A DNA stretch of 64,000 bases from Bacteroidota bacterium. Its GTDB lineage: Bacteria > Bacteroidota > Ignavibacteria > Kapaibacteriales > UBA2268. The translations under genes and the position numbers were made by a program. Where the stretch lies: assembly GCA_004322215.1 (NCBI GenBank), contig SCSM01000040.1, forward strand, positions 62,001 through 126,000, read 5' to 3'. Position 1 is the first letter of the stretch; each line of letters opens with the position of its first letter. This document shows, piece after piece, positions 29,764 to 41,570 of this stretch. Under the pieces are notes generated by a model, which ran no database searches, was not told where the DNA came from, and saw nothing but the letters and a program-made list of their open reading frames with translations.

Positions 29764-31869
29764 ATGAAATATTTTACGTATATCTTTTTGTTAGTATTAA
29801 CATGTGTTTTACAGGCACAGCTGGTAAAAACCGATGAACCGTACACAAACATCGGATTGAACTTCGATTACCTTCTGAATATGCACACTGCAAATTTCCA
29901 GAGTCTTCCGGGTGTTCCCAACTGCTGTCCGAAATTCGAAAGCGGCAAAGGCACAGGAATTTTTATAGGCGGATTTTATGAATATTCATTTATACCCCGA
30001 CTGTCCGGAATGATTAGAGTTGGATATAATTCTTTAAACGGATTGCTTAATGCAACAGAAACAGAGTATATATCGCAGTCAGGCACCGGCGTTTGGGGCG
30101 AAATCGAACACAAAATTGATGCATCGCTTGCTTCTGTTTCATTACAGCCGGTAATCAGTTATTATGTTACTGACCTGTTCAAAATCAGCGGTGGCATTAG
30201 TGCAGATTTGATGTTGATAAATAATTTCAATCAGTCCGAAGAAATAATTTCTCCGAAAGGTCAGGTCAGCTTTATTGACACTGCAACCGGTTTGCCTTCG
30301 GGTGAGTACATTCGCAACAAAAGAGACAGTACAATCCCAAATGCATCACCATTGGTTCTTTCCTTCCTGGGCGGGGTGAGCTACGAATTTCAATTAAACA
30401 AGGACAGAACTCTCCTTTTAATACCTGAGTTAACTTTTAATTATGGAATGACTCCTTACGTAAAGAATTTGACATGGTCGTCAAACTCAGCACGCTTTGG
30501 TTTGTCACTTGTTTATTCCACTGCAAAGTACAGAATGATTGAGAAAGAAAAACCCGATGTTTTCGATATGAAATTACTCCTTGCTGAAAACGAAATCGAA
30601 GTCCTCGGCAATCCCGACAACCTTATTTACGGGGTTTATGACATATCTGAAAATGCACTCGCAGAAAATATTTTGCAATCCGATTTATTTGCTACGTCTT
30701 ATGCGGTCGGAATTAATGAAGGCATAGAGGAATCAAAACCGATTCTCCATATCGAAGAGTTTTTATCATTGAACATGAGACCGCTGTTAAACTATATTTT
30801 CTTTGATTACAACAGTGCGGCGATTCCGGCAAGGTATAAGAAAATAAGCCCGCAGGATGCAAATAAATTCGATTTATCCTCACTTTCGAACGAGCCGGTT
30901 CTTCCGACTTATTACCGGATTTTGAATATAATCGGCAGGAGAATGAAAGAACATGGCAATGCAAACATTACTCTCACCGGTTGTAATTCCGACAATGGTA
31001 AAGAAAAATCGAACAAGCAATTATCTCAGCAAAGAGCTGAAGCAGTTGCCGATTACTTAAAAAAAGTATGGGGTATCAATCCCTCGAGAATAACAATCAA
31101 AGCAAGAAATCTCCCCGAATCCGCTTCGAATAACACAAGCGAAGACGGAATGCAGGAGAATCGCAGAGTGGAAATTATTTCGGATGACAATAAAATTCTT
31201 GAACCCGTTGTTACAAACGATACTATTGTAAAAGTAAATCCGCCGGTAATCAGATTTTATAATAATGTAAAATCAGCAAACGGAATTGATAAATGGAAAC
31301 TGAATGTTTACGAAGAAAATTCTCTGACAAAAAGCTTTGACGGAAACGATTCGGTGCCGGCTAAACTCGATTGGTTAATAGATAAGGAGAAAACCGGCAT
31401 TCCGAAAAACTATGACAATCTTTCTTACATGCTGGATGTTGCTGATAAATCCGGTAACACTAAGTCTGCCAAAACAGAAATTATTCCACTCGACCAGATT
31501 ACATTAAAGAAAAAACAGATGAGTAAATCGGGCGACAAAAGAATTGATTATTACAGTTTGATTCTTTTTCAATTCAACTCTGCCGAACTTTCGGCTGCAA
31601 ATAATGAAATATCTCAATTCATCAGAGGTAATCTCAAGGATAATTCCAAAATTCTTATTTCCGGGTATTCCGATAGGATGGGAGAGCCAGGACATAATCT
31701 GGAACTATCAGAGCAAAGAGCAAAAAATCTTGGTAAATCATTAGCATCAAAAAATATATATATTAGAGCCGTGGGTGCAAACGAACTGCTTTATGACAAT
31801 GACCTTCCCGAAGGAAGGTTCTATTGCCGTACAGTTGTCGTTGAAGTCGAAACACCTATAAAATGGTAG
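29764..31869 (+). CDS. Outer-membrane beta-barrel protein with two OmpA-C-like domains
   Basis: FDYNSAAIP...LSQQRAEAVADYL...ENRRVEI and second FQFNSAELSAANNEI...LSEQRAKNLGKSL. Confidence 0.85.
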   Translation: MKYFTYIFLLVLTCVLQAQLVKTDEPYTNIGLNFDYLLNMHTANFQSLPGVPNCCPKFESGKGTGIFIGGFYEYSFIPRLSGMIRVGYNSLNGLLNATETEYISQSGTGVWGEIEHKIDASLASVSLQPVISYYVTDLFKISGGISADLMLINNFNQSEEIISPKGQVSFIDTATGLPSGEYIRNKRDSTIPNASPLVLSFLGGVSYEFQLNKDRTLLLIPELTFNYGMTPYVKNLTWSSNSARFGLSLVYSTAKYRMIEKEKPDVFDMKLLLAENEIEVLGNPDNLIYGVYDISENALAENILQSDLFATSYAVGINEGIEESKPILHIEEFLSLNMRPLLNYIFFDYNSAAIPARYKKISPQDANKFDLSSLSNEPVLPTYYRILNIIGRRMKEHGNANITLTGCNSDNGKEKSNKQLSQQRAEAVADYLKKVWGINPSRITIKARNLPESASNNTSEDGMQENRRVEIISDDNKILEPVVTNDTIVKVNPPVIRFYNNVKSANGIDKWKLNVYEENSLTKSFDGNDSVPAKLDWLIDKEKTGIPKNYDNLSYMLDVADKSGNTKSAKTEIIPLDQITLKKKQMSKSGDKRIDYYSLILFQFNSAELSAANNEISQFIRGNLKDNSKILISGYSDRMGEPGHNLELSEQRAKNLGKSLASKNIYIRAVGANELLYDNDLPEGRFYCRTVVVEVETPIKW

Positions 31870-31928
31870 TTTTAGAAGTGTTAGGTGTTGAATGAAAATT
31901 TAAAATGAAAAATGAGGAAATGGTAGAG

Positions 31929-31955
31929 TGTCATTCTGAATTTATTTCAGAATCC
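31929..31955. repeat. 27-nt palindromic unit (reverse orientation), GGATTC-TGAAATAAATTCA-GAATGACA
   Basis: Direct reading of TGTCATTCTGAATTTATTTCAGAATCC. Confidence 0.8.
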
Positions 31956-32071
31956 ATTACTTTAAATCCATATCCAAACTTGCTTTCTTAACACAAAATT
32001 TGATAAAAAGCAAGCACAAGGGACACAATGAATTATTATGAACGAAATATTAAAAAAATAAAAGAACTAGT

Positions 32072-34858
32072 ATGAAACAAAAAAAATATTTTATTACAGT
32101 TTTATTATTCATTATTCATTGTTCATTATTCATTGGCTTTGCCCAATCCTGGGAAGAGCTGATACAGAAAACGGGATTATTTCTAAATGAAAAGAATATT
32201 GATTCTGCACTCGCAACTGCCGATAATGCCCTGAAAATTGCAATCGGCAGTTCTCCGTCAAAGCATGCACTGACTTTGGGTATGATTGGTCAGATTTACT
32301 TCGACAACGGAAATTACGAAAAAGCAGCAGAATATTTTATGACAGAGAAAAACCTGAAACAGACATTTCTCGGCAGGAACAATCCGAGCTATGCCGTATC
32401 GCTGAATAATCTCAGTTCGACTTACCAGTATCTCGGAAAATTCGATGAAGCTGAAAAACTCCTTATGGAAGCAATAGAAATTAAAAGTTCAGCAAATATA
32501 AGAGATACCATACTTGCAAAATCGTTCCATAATCTGGGAAAATTATACCATTCGACCGGATTGTATGGTAAATCGGAGGAAAATTATATTAAAGCGCTCG
32601 ATATCAAAAGAGAGATATGCGGCGAGAACCATCCTTTATACGCAAACACACTTTACAATTTAGGATTGCTATATAAATCTTATGGCAATTTTGAAACAGC
32701 AGAAAAGAATCTTACCTAGGCATTAGGAATTTACAACAAAGAAGCTAACAAAGAATTAATTCGTGATGTTGAACTACAGCTTGCTCTTGTTTACAATGAA
32801 CAAAACAAAACTGATGAATTTGAAAAAATCATGTCAAAATATAATGATTCGGAAAGCATTGATATTAATACACCTAATGCAGGAAGTACCCTGTATGAGC
32901 TTGCACTATTGAATGTAGTAAATAAAAATTACGATAATGCCCAAAATTTATTAATCAAAGCAAAGCCATTGATTGAAAAGCAATATGGTAAAACATCAAC
33001 ATTATTTCTTTCCTGCCTCAATGCACTCGGAATCGTGAGCTGGATTCAGGGAGATTTGAATAAGGCATATAAATATCTCAACCAGGTTGTCGGGCTGAGA
33101 GAAGTTTTCTTCGGCGACAAACATCCCGATTATGCTACGGCATTGCACAACCTTGCGGGATTGCAAATCGAGATGAAAGAATTCGAACAGGCAGAAAAAA
33201 ATTATTCAGATGCATTGTCAATTTATCTTGAATTAATAAAAAATTATTTCCCTTATCTCAGCGAATCGGAAAAGGCAAGATTCAGCAACAACATTAAAGA
33301 ACGCTTCGATATGTTTTATAACTATGTACTACAGCGTGCTGATGATAATCCCAACCTGATTGGGCAAATGTTTAACAACCGGCTTGTTACCAAAGCCATT
33401 TTGCTGAATAATTCAATTTCAATCAATAATAAAATCAGGAACAGCGGCGATAACGAACTTATCGAAAATTACGATAAGCTTATAAATATAAAAGAACAAT
33501 TGTCCGTTGCTTATAGAATGAGCAAAAAGGAAGCGGAAAAAATCGGAATTAACACGGATTCTCTCGAATATTCAGCCAATACGCTTGAAAAAATCATTTC
33601 CTCAAAATCTTTTGACTTTAAAGATGAATTTCAAAAAAATGAAATGACCTGGAAGGATATTCAATCGGTTCTTGGTAACGATGAAGCCGCAGTTGACATT
33701 GTAGCATTTAAACAATTTTATCGCGGCTGGACTGACAAAACATATTATGTCGCTTTAATTATTGATAAGGAATCGTCAGTTCATCCCGAATTGGTAGTAA
33801 TTGACAAAGACAATCAACTCGAACAGCAATTCTTCGGCAATTATTCGAATTCTGTCAGGCATAAAATCGAAGACAAAGATTCATACAATGCTTTCTGGAA
33901 AGCAATTGATAATAAGCTTACCGGTAAAAAGAAAATTTATATTTCTCTCGACGGTGTCTATAATAAAATTAATCTGAATACAATACTCCTTGCATCGAAT
34001 AAGTACGTGTTCGATGAAAAATCAATTATAACTTTAACGAATCTATCCGAATTGATTAGTTCGGGAGCAGGAAAAACTTCTTCAGTAGTCAACAAAACTG
34101 CTGAATTATACGGTTCACCAAAATTCGATTTCACTCTGCCGGGATTTGGAGCCGAGCCGGTAAAACACGGCGAATTGGCTTTATCTCCGGACATCAGGAA
34201 TATTAAATTACAATATTTGCCGGGAACAAAATCCGAAGTTGAAAATATCTCCCGATTATTGGCTGACAATTCATGGAACTGCAAATCTTATCTCGAAGAA
34301 AATGCAACCGTAACTCAACTGAAAAAAGCAGTTCATCCAAACCTTCTCCACATTGCAACTCATGCTTTTTTCCTAAGCGATATTAATACTAAATCGAGCA
34401 AAAAAGCATTCGGGATGGATATTTCAAATACAATCGAAAATCCATACCTTAGAACCGGATTGTTATTTGCCGGAGCAGAAAATACAATCAATAATCCGGC
34501 GCTTGCGGGTAAATCCTCGGATAACGGAATATTGACCGCTTACGATGTGTTAAGCATAGACCTCGAAGAACCGCAGTTGATTGTTCTAAGTGCCTGCGAA
34601 ACAGGACTCGGCGAAATTCAAAACGGCGAAGGCGTTTATGGATTACAAAGAGCTTTCCGTATCAATGGTGCGAAAAACATTATCATGAGCTTGTGGAAAG
34701 TTGAGGATGAGATTACTAATGAGCTGATGACAGATTTTTATAAAATATGGCTCGGTGGTAAATCCATCCATGACGCATTCCGGGAAGCTCAAATAACTAT
34801 AAAAAACAAACATCCTCAGCCATACTACTGGGGAGGGTTTGTTTTAATCGGAGAATAA
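32072..34858 (+). pseudogene. TPR-CHAT (caspase-like) protein split by an in-frame TAG at 32717-32719
   Basis: ORFs 32072-32719 and 32831-34858 are in the same frame; read-through gives AEKNL-T-[TAG]-ALGIYNKEANKELIRDVELQLALVYNEQNKTDEFEKIMSK; CHAT motifs LHIATHAFFLSD and LIVLSACETGLGEIQNGEG. Confidence 0.85.
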
Positions 34859-35077
34859 AAAGAATGTTGAGTTTTGAATGTTGAGTGTAAAGATCTTTAA
34901 CAATTTGATTCTCAGCGGCTTTACGGTTAAATATATTTTTGTGACACTCAATACAAATCTCACTTTCAATAAAAACATGAATAGGAGTTTATTTATCATT
35001 TGAATTAAATATAATATTCATTACTTTTGTTAATTATATCATTAATATAAAATCAAGTAAATATTCGGAGCTAAGCC

Positions 35078-37195
35078 ATGAAACTGTTTGTTATTATTGT
35101 TTTCAGTATTGTTGTTTTATCATCTTCATTATTTTCAAAGGATGCATGGGAAAGAGTCAACGCACCCAACGACACTCCCACCCTGGAACTTGCTATTGAT
35201 TCGAGCGGAAATCTTTACACTTGTTACTTTGGCATGTACAAATCAACAAATGACGGCTTATCCTGGCAGGTGATTGATGAACTTTCAGCACAGGGTGTTA
35301 CAGTAAAACTTTCGCAGACGAGTATAATAATGTCTTCTATAGATGTTGCAAAGAACGGGTATCTCTTTTCTTCGATGAGGGATGGAGGTGTTTTCAGGTC
35401 TAAAGACGGTGGACTATCCTGGGATTTTTTATCTGATTCACTTCAAAATATTCACAGTTTCATTTCATGTAACAATGGAAGATTATTTTGCAATAGCACT
35501 AATGACCTTTATTATTCCGATGATTATGGTGATAGCTGGACAAGATTCTCTGGCTGGCCTGATGTAGACTGGACAAGTTTTACCAAAAAGAGAATGGCTC
35601 TTTCACCTTCCGGTAAACTATTTGCATCAAACAAAGGTGTTTGGGTAATAGATACAGGTTCACTGGCATATAATTATTACACTGATGGAATTGATTCATC
35701 CTTCGTCCGTTGCTTCGCATTCGGTAACGGAAAAGTTTTTGCAGGTACGGATACCGGTGGCGTGTACTTCTCGACCAATGACGGACAATCATGGACTAAT
35801 CTTCCAAATTCTCCAAAATCAGTTTCTATTTCTTCAATGGTTTATACAAATACAGGAAAGATTATTGCTGGTTCTGATGATGGCGGCTTGTTCTATTCAA
35901 CCGATGATGGCTCGTCGTGGACTGAATCAACTCCATTTTCAGATTATAAAATTAACGATATTGATATTTATAAAGATAAAATTTATGTTAGTTCAAATGG
36001 AATTTTTACCTCAACTGATGATGGTATAAGATGGGAAAAGCTTCCATCAAATCCAGGTTACCCAATTGTTTATTATTATAACATGAACAACGCCGGTAAA
36101 ATATTCGCTTTTACTGACTTAGGATTATACTCATCAAGCGATAATGGTAATTCATGGGATTTAAATCCTTTGAAAGAAATAAATAGAGATGAGTTGACGG
36201 GTATTTTATTGAATAAAGATGATAAACTATTTATTTGGTCCTATTGGGAAGAATATTTTAAATATTCAGACAATGACGGAGAAACATGGAACAATGTTCC
36301 CGGTTTTGAGGAAACTCATACTTACACATTAAAAGAAAATTCAATAGGATATCTTTATTTAATAAATGACTACTCAGAAGATATTTACATTTCCAAAAAT
36401 AATGGTTCATCCTGGGAAAAAATTGTTAGCAATTCCGGTGTTTATTATTTAGGGATCGGTACAAAGGATGAATTAATTTATACAGATGCACTCACTGTTT
36501 ACTATTCTACTGATTATGGCTATAACTGGATTCCCAAAACATGTAACCAGTTAAATGGAAGATTTGGAAGAGAAAACCTCGAAAAAGATGGTGATTTTAT
36601 TTGGATTAGCCATTCACAGGATGGGATATTAATGTCGAGTGATTTAGGTAATACATGGAGAGAAATTAACGGTGGATTGCGAGACCCAAAGTATGTCGGG
36701 GAATTCCAGGTTAATTATATGAATAAAATTGCCAATACACTATACACAGGATTAGCTTACGGATTATTTAGCTATGATTTTGATAATAACAACTGGATAC
36801 TGTCGGATTCGGGAATTACACCTTCTGCAATTGTCCGTGTTGACCATTTAAAAGACAAGCATGTATATGCTTTGACTACAACCGGGGTTTACAGAACTGT
36901 TGATTCAGTTGTTTCTGTCGAAGAACAAGTTTCAACCGTTGAAGATAATTCAATCGCTGCATATCCGAATCCGTTCTCCGATAAAATCATATTAAATATA
37001 AAAGGAAATAACAAATCCGAATCAATAATAATAAGTGATAATCTTGGAAGAATAATTCTAACCACTCAAACAGAATTTCTTGAATTGGGTAGAAACCACA
37101 AAATCACTTTACATACTGAAAATTTTGCATCAGGCGTTTATTATGTCAGGATTCCTGGTTCAACAACAGCCAAAGTAATTGTTAAAACCGAATAG
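35078..37195 (+). CDS. Secreted BNR/sortilin propeller protein with T9SS CTD
   Basis: SxDGGxSW-type repeats; AYPNPFSDKIILNIKGNNK...GVYYVRIPG. Confidence 0.9.
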   Translation: MKLFVIIVFSIVVLSSSLFSKDAWERVNAPNDTPTLELAIDSSGNLYTCYFGMYKSTNDGLSWQVIDELSAQGVTVKLSQTSIIMSSIDVAKNGYLFSSMRDGGVFRSKDGGLSWDFLSDSLQNIHSFISCNNGRLFCNSTNDLYYSDDYGDSWTRFSGWPDVDWTSFTKKRMALSPSGKLFASNKGVWVIDTGSLAYNYYTDGIDSSFVRCFAFGNGKVFAGTDTGGVYFSTNDGQSWTNLPNSPKSVSISSMVYTNTGKIIAGSDDGGLFYSTDDGSSWTESTPFSDYKINDIDIYKDKIYVSSNGIFTSTDDGIRWEKLPSNPGYPIVYYYNMNNAGKIFAFTDLGLYSSSDNGNSWDLNPLKEINRDELTGILLNKDDKLFIWSYWEEYFKYSDNDGETWNNVPGFEETHTYTLKENSIGYLYLINDYSEDIYISKNNGSSWEKIVSNSGVYYLGIGTKDELIYTDALTVYYSTDYGYNWIPKTCNQLNGRFGRENLEKDGDFIWISHSQDGILMSSDLGNTWREINGGLRDPKYVGEFQVNYMNKIANTLYTGLAYGLFSYDFDNNNWILSDSGITPSAIVRVDHLKDKHVYALTTTGVYRTVDSVVSVEEQVSTVEDNSIAAYPNPFSDKIILNIKGNNKSESIIISDNLGRIILTTQTEFLELGRNHKITLHTENFASGVYYVRIPGSTTAKVIVKTE

Positions 37196-37300
37196 AGTAA
37201 GTCACGAATCGGAAGTCATTAGTAAATAAAAATACTTGTAATCTAAGCTAATGACTTTCGACTAACGACTATTGACTATTATAATTCAAAATTCAAAATT

Positions 37301-39490
37301 TCATTTTATGAGAACCATCTTCCCTGCTATCGCCTGTCCTTCAAATTGTATCCTATAAATATACACACCGTTTGGTGCTTCGCTTCCCGCATCTGTCCTG
37401 CCATCCCAGGTAGCTGTGTGCTTCCCTGAATCAATCACACCTGAATACAAATCCCTCAGCAACTGCCCCTGCAGAGCATAAATTTTGATAGCAACATTCC
37501 CAGCTTTAGGCAAAGTATATTCAATGTTTGATGTGTATTGAAACGGATTAGGGAAGCTTTTACTGAATGTTATATCTTTTGCAAGCGGTTCCTTCTCTTC
37601 ATCCACATCAAGAATCACACCTCCTTCACGGAAGACAGCAAGACCACCACCCATTGTTCCAATCCATTTATTATCGTATTTATCAATAACAATTTGACCA
37701 ACATCATTATCTGGTAATCCCGAATTATTAATATTATATACAAACCAATTAGTTCCATTATATTTTACTAAACCTCCATACCATGTTCCGATCCACTTAT
37801 TCCCCTGTTTATCTATTATTACTGTTAATAACCCATTAAATGGTAACCCTGAATTGCTCGTGTCATATAAAGACCAATTTGTTCCATCAAATTTGTATAA
37901 ACCATCTCGATTTCCAATCCATTTATTTTCATTATTATCTATGGCTATTGTCTTTATATAATTAGAATGTAATCCCGAATTACTTGTGTTATATACAGTC
38001 CAATTTGTACCGTCATATTTTATTAAACCTCCTTCCTCGGTACCTATCCATTTAATATCTCTATTATCAATTGAAATTGAAATTACACAATTATCCGATA
38101 ATCCGGAATTGCTTTTATCATAAACAATCCAATTTGTACCGTCATACTTAATTAAACCATTATTATTAGTTCCAATCCATTTATTACCTTGTTTATCTTT
38201 TGCTATTGCCCTTACATCATTATCAGGTAATCCAGAATTGTTTTTGTTATATACAGTCCAATTTGTACCGTCAAACTTTATTAATTCACCGCCAGATTCA
38301 AACCATTCATTACCTTGTTCATCAACAACAATCAATTCTACTTCATTAGTTGGTAAACCGGAATTATTATTATCATATACTATCCAATCTACACCGTTAA
38401 ACTGTACTAAACCTCCAATATAAGCTCCGCTCGACCCAATCCATTTATTACCCAAACTGTCAATTGCTAATGTATATATTTCATTATTACCAGGTACCCC
38501 TGAATTACTTGTATAATATGAAATCCAATTTATTCCATCAAATTTGGTTAGACCGCCAATATCTGTACCAATCCATATATCATCCTGTTCACCAATAGTT
38601 ACAGATAGTACAAAATCCCAGGGTAACCCAGAATTATTTGTTTTATACACTGTCCAATTTGCCCCATCAAACTTGGCAAAACCTCTGGTAGTACATATCC
38701 ATTTATTTCCATTTTTATCAATGTCTATTGCTTTCACATTATCATTAGGCAATCCGGAATTGATAGTATTATACACAATCCAATTTGTCCCATCAAATTT
38801 AGCTAATCCTTTTCCTCCAAAAGTTCCAATCCATATATTCTCTTGTTGATCTATTGCAATTGACCATATATTATTTGATGGTAAACCAGAATTGTTTGTA
38901 TTATAAACAGTCCAATTTGTTCCATCAAATTTAGCTAAACCCCCTGATCCTGTACCAATCCATTTATTCCCCTGTCTATCTATAGCTATTGCATTTATAT
39001 AATTATCTCGTAACCCAGAATTTTTGTTATTATATATTGACCACACTTCCCCATCAAACATTGTTAAACCGCCTAATTCTGTACCAATCCATTTATTTCC
39101 TTGCGAATCTATTGCTAATGATTTAATACAATTAGTAGGTACTTCCGAATTGTTTGTATTATAGACAGTCCAATTTGTTCCATCAAATTTAGCTAAACCT
39201 CCTGATTCTGTACCAATCCATTTATAACCATTATTGTCAATAACTATTGTATTTATCAAATTATAAGGTAACCCTGAATTTGATCTATTGTAGAATAATG
39301 TTTTATAAGTTATTTTATTAAACCGTACAAGCCCACCATTTGTTCCAATCCACAAATAATTACCTTCATTACTTATGCAGGTTACATCTTGTCCGTTCGT
39401 ATAATTCACCCACTCGGGATTTTGCGATTTGACATTTAATATGAATATAACAATCAATGCAAGAAATGAAGTCAGGTACACATGTTTCAT
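37301..39490 (-). CDS. Secreted Reg_prop propeller protein (about 14 repeats) with T9SS/FlgD-like CTD
   Basis: Repeats NKWIGTxxGGLAKFDGTNWTVYNTNNSGLPxNxVxxIxID; SFPNPFQYTSNIEYTLPKAGNVAIKIYALQG. Confidence 0.9.
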   Translation of the reverse strand: MKHVYLTSFLALIVIFILNVKSQNPEWVNYTNGQDVTCISNEGNYLWIGTNGGLVRFNKITYKTLFYNRSNSGLPYNLINTIVIDNNGYKWIGTESGGLAKFDGTNWTVYNTNNSEVPTNCIKSLAIDSQGNKWIGTELGGLTMFDGEVWSIYNNKNSGLRDNYINAIAIDRQGNKWIGTGSGGLAKFDGTNWTVYNTNNSGLPSNNIWSIAIDQQENIWIGTFGGKGLAKFDGTNWIVYNTINSGLPNDNVKAIDIDKNGNKWICTTRGFAKFDGANWTVYKTNNSGLPWDFVLSVTIGEQDDIWIGTDIGGLTKFDGINWISYYTSNSGVPGNNEIYTLAIDSLGNKWIGSSGAYIGGLVQFNGVDWIVYDNNNSGLPTNEVELIVVDEQGNEWFESGGELIKFDGTNWTVYNKNNSGLPDNDVRAIAKDKQGNKWIGTNNNGLIKYDGTNWIVYDKSNSGLSDNCVISISIDNRDIKWIGTEEGGLIKYDGTNWTVYNTSNSGLHSNYIKTIAIDNNENKWIGNRDGLYKFDGTNWSLYDTSNSGLPFNGLLTVIIDKQGNKWIGTWYGGLVKYNGTNWFVYNINNSGLPDNDVGQIVIDKYDNKWIGTMGGGLAVFREGGVILDVDEEKEPLAKDITFSKSFPNPFQYTSNIEYTLPKAGNVAIKIYALQGQLLRDLYSGVIDSGKHTATWDGRTDAGSEAPNGVYIYRIQFEGQAIAGKMVLIK

Positions 39491-39900
39491 AGCATCAACT
39501 TAATATTAATATTTAAATGTTTATTTATATAATTTTATTTCTTTCAGAGTTAGCTAAGTAATTTCTTAGCACACCAAACAACCCGACATTCAAAATTCAA
39601 CATTTCTTTTCCACTCAACACACAACACACAAAACACAACACAATTATCTCACCACCACCATCTTCCCAATTATCGCCTGTCCTTCAAATTGAATCCGAT
39701 ACATATACACACCGTTTGGTGCTTCGCTTCCCGTGTCTGTCCTGCCATCCCATGTGGCTATGTGCATCCCCGCATCAATTGAACCAGAATACAAATCCCT
39801 CAGCAACTGCCCCTGCAGAGCATAAATTTTGATAGCAACATTCCCAGCTTTAGGCAAAGTATATTCAATGTTTGTTGTGTATTGAAATGGATTCGGAAAG
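39481..39900. repeat. Segmental duplicate of about 43739-44150 (intergenic + CTD coding DNA)
   Basis: CATAGCAT...TTAATATTAATATTTAAATGTTTATTT...CTTTCAGAGTTAGCTAAGTAA...CTTAGCACACCAAACAACCCGACATTCAAAATTCAACATTTC shared almost base-for-base. Confidence 0.85.
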
Positions 39901-41309
39901 GTTTTACTGAATGTTAAATCCTTTGCAACCGGCTCCTGCTCTGACTTAACATCAAGTATAACACCACCTTCGCGGAATACAGTAAGTCCTGAACTATTTC
40001 CCAACCATTTGTTACCATATTTATCTATTGTGATTGTAAGTACGCTATCATGATGTAATCCGGAATTTGATGTATTGTAATTAGTCCAATTTATATCGTC
40101 AAATTTTGCTAAGCCACGATATGTAGTCCCAATCCACTTATTGTTATTATTATCTATTGTTATTGATCTTATTGAATTTGATGGAATACCGGAATTAGGC
40201 CAATTATAATTAATCCAATTTGTCCCATCGAATTTTACTAGCCCTCCACCATCATAGCCAATCCATAAATTACCATCTTTGTCTATTGTTAATGCTTTGA
40301 TATAATAAACTGAAAAACCGGAATTATTTTTGGAATAAATAATCCAGTTCAATCCATCAAATTTTGCCAAACTATCATTTCCAGTACTAATCCTAATCCC
40401 AATCCACAAATTTCCACTACTGTCTATAGTAATATTCCTGACATTGTTATCTGGTAATCCGGAATTTGATTTGTTATAAGTAATCCAATTCGTTCCATCA
40501 TATTTTGTAAGACCGCCTCTATAGGTTCCAATCCAAATATTCCCACTTACGTCAATTGTTATTGCATGTACCCAGTTATCAGGTAAGCCGGAATTTAATG
40601 TGTCGTAAGTAATCCAATTCGTTCCGTCAAATTTTGTCAATCCGCTGTCAGTCCCAATCCACTTATTGCTATTTCCGTCAATTGCTATTGTATTGATATA
40701 GTTATCAGGCAAATCGGAATTCGATATGTCGTAATTAATCCAGCTTTTTCCGTCAAATTTTAACAAGCCATCACCATTTGTCCCAATCCATTTATTGTTA
40801 TTTTCGTCTATAATAATTGAACTGATTTGGTTGCCATTCAAACCGGAATTTGATGTATTGTAGATATTCCAATTCATATCGTCAAATTTTGTTAAGCCAT
40901 CCCTAGTACCAATCCATTTATTGTTATCTTTGTCTATTATTATTGAATTGACTTCATTATTAGGCAAACCGGAATTTGTTTTGTCATAAATAATCCAATT
41001 CGTACCGTCAAATTTTACTAATCCTTTATAAGTCCCGATCCACTTATTACCATGTCCGTCTGCAGCTAATACACTGATATAATTATCAGGCAAATCGGAA
41101 TTTGCTTTATTATAAAAAGTTGGATTGCCAGTTTCTTTTTCAATTTTCACAAGACCGCCGGTAGTACCTACCCATAAATAATCTCCTTCTTCCGCCAATG
41201 CAGTAATCCTATCACCATTCGTATAATTCACCCACTCGGGATTTTGCGATTTGACATTTGATATGAATATTACAAACGCAAGAAATGCAGTCAGGTACAC
41301 CTGTTTCAT
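39645..41309 (-). CDS. Secreted Reg_prop propeller paralog (about 10 repeats) with T9SS CTD
   Basis: Same repeat unit and near-identical CTD. Confidence 0.9.
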   Translation of the reverse strand: MKQVYLTAFLAFVIFISNVKSQNPEWVNYTNGDRITALAEEGDYLWVGTTGGLVKIEKETGNPTFYNKANSDLPDNYISVLAADGHGNKWIGTYKGLVKFDGTNWIIYDKTNSGLPNNEVNSIIIDKDNNKWIGTRDGLTKFDDMNWNIYNTSNSGLNGNQISSIIIDENNNKWIGTNGDGLLKFDGKSWINYDISNSDLPDNYINTIAIDGNSNKWIGTDSGLTKFDGTNWITYDTLNSGLPDNWVHAITIDVSGNIWIGTYRGGLTKYDGTNWITYNKSNSGLPDNNVRNITIDSSGNLWIGIRISTGNDSLAKFDGLNWIIYSKNNSGFSVYYIKALTIDKDGNLWIGYDGGGLVKFDGTNWINYNWPNSGIPSNSIRSITIDNNNNKWIGTTYRGLAKFDDINWTNYNTSNSGLHHDSVLTITIDKYGNKWLGNSSGLTVFREGGVILDVKSEQEPVAKDLTFSKTFPNPFQYTTNIEYTLPKAGNVAIKIYALQGQLLRDLYSGSIDAGMHIATWDGRTDTGSEAPNGVYMYRIQFEGQAIIGKMVVVR

Positions 41310-41546
41310 AGCATCACCTTTTGATTACTACTTAAAATTTTATGTATTTATTTATATTATTTTATTTCTTGCAACTTAATATATTATAATGACACATGAA
41401 AAGGGGAAAGGTCTCAGAAATAATTTACAATTAATAATTAACAATTAATAATTTTATAAAAAATAACCGAAATTATTCACTATTCGTTAAAAAAAAATGA
41501 CACCTAAAAAGAGAAAATGTCTCAGAAAAATAATAAATTATTATGT

Positions 41547-41570
41547 AGGGACACGGCATGCCGTGTCCCT
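41547..41570. repeat. Perfect 24-bp palindrome AGGGACACGGCATGCCGTGTCCCT
   Basis: Arms GTAGGG...CCCT(A/G)C shared with the GGGGCAATTC palindrome family; sits directly after the stop of the 41573 gene. Confidence 0.85.

Noticed and set aside
39601-39645. CACAACACACAAAACACAACAC low-complexity runs (also 43870-43905, 56645-56675) as repeats of functional interest
   Set aside because: Simple AC-rich low-complexity sequence; reported only as part of the larger segmental duplication.
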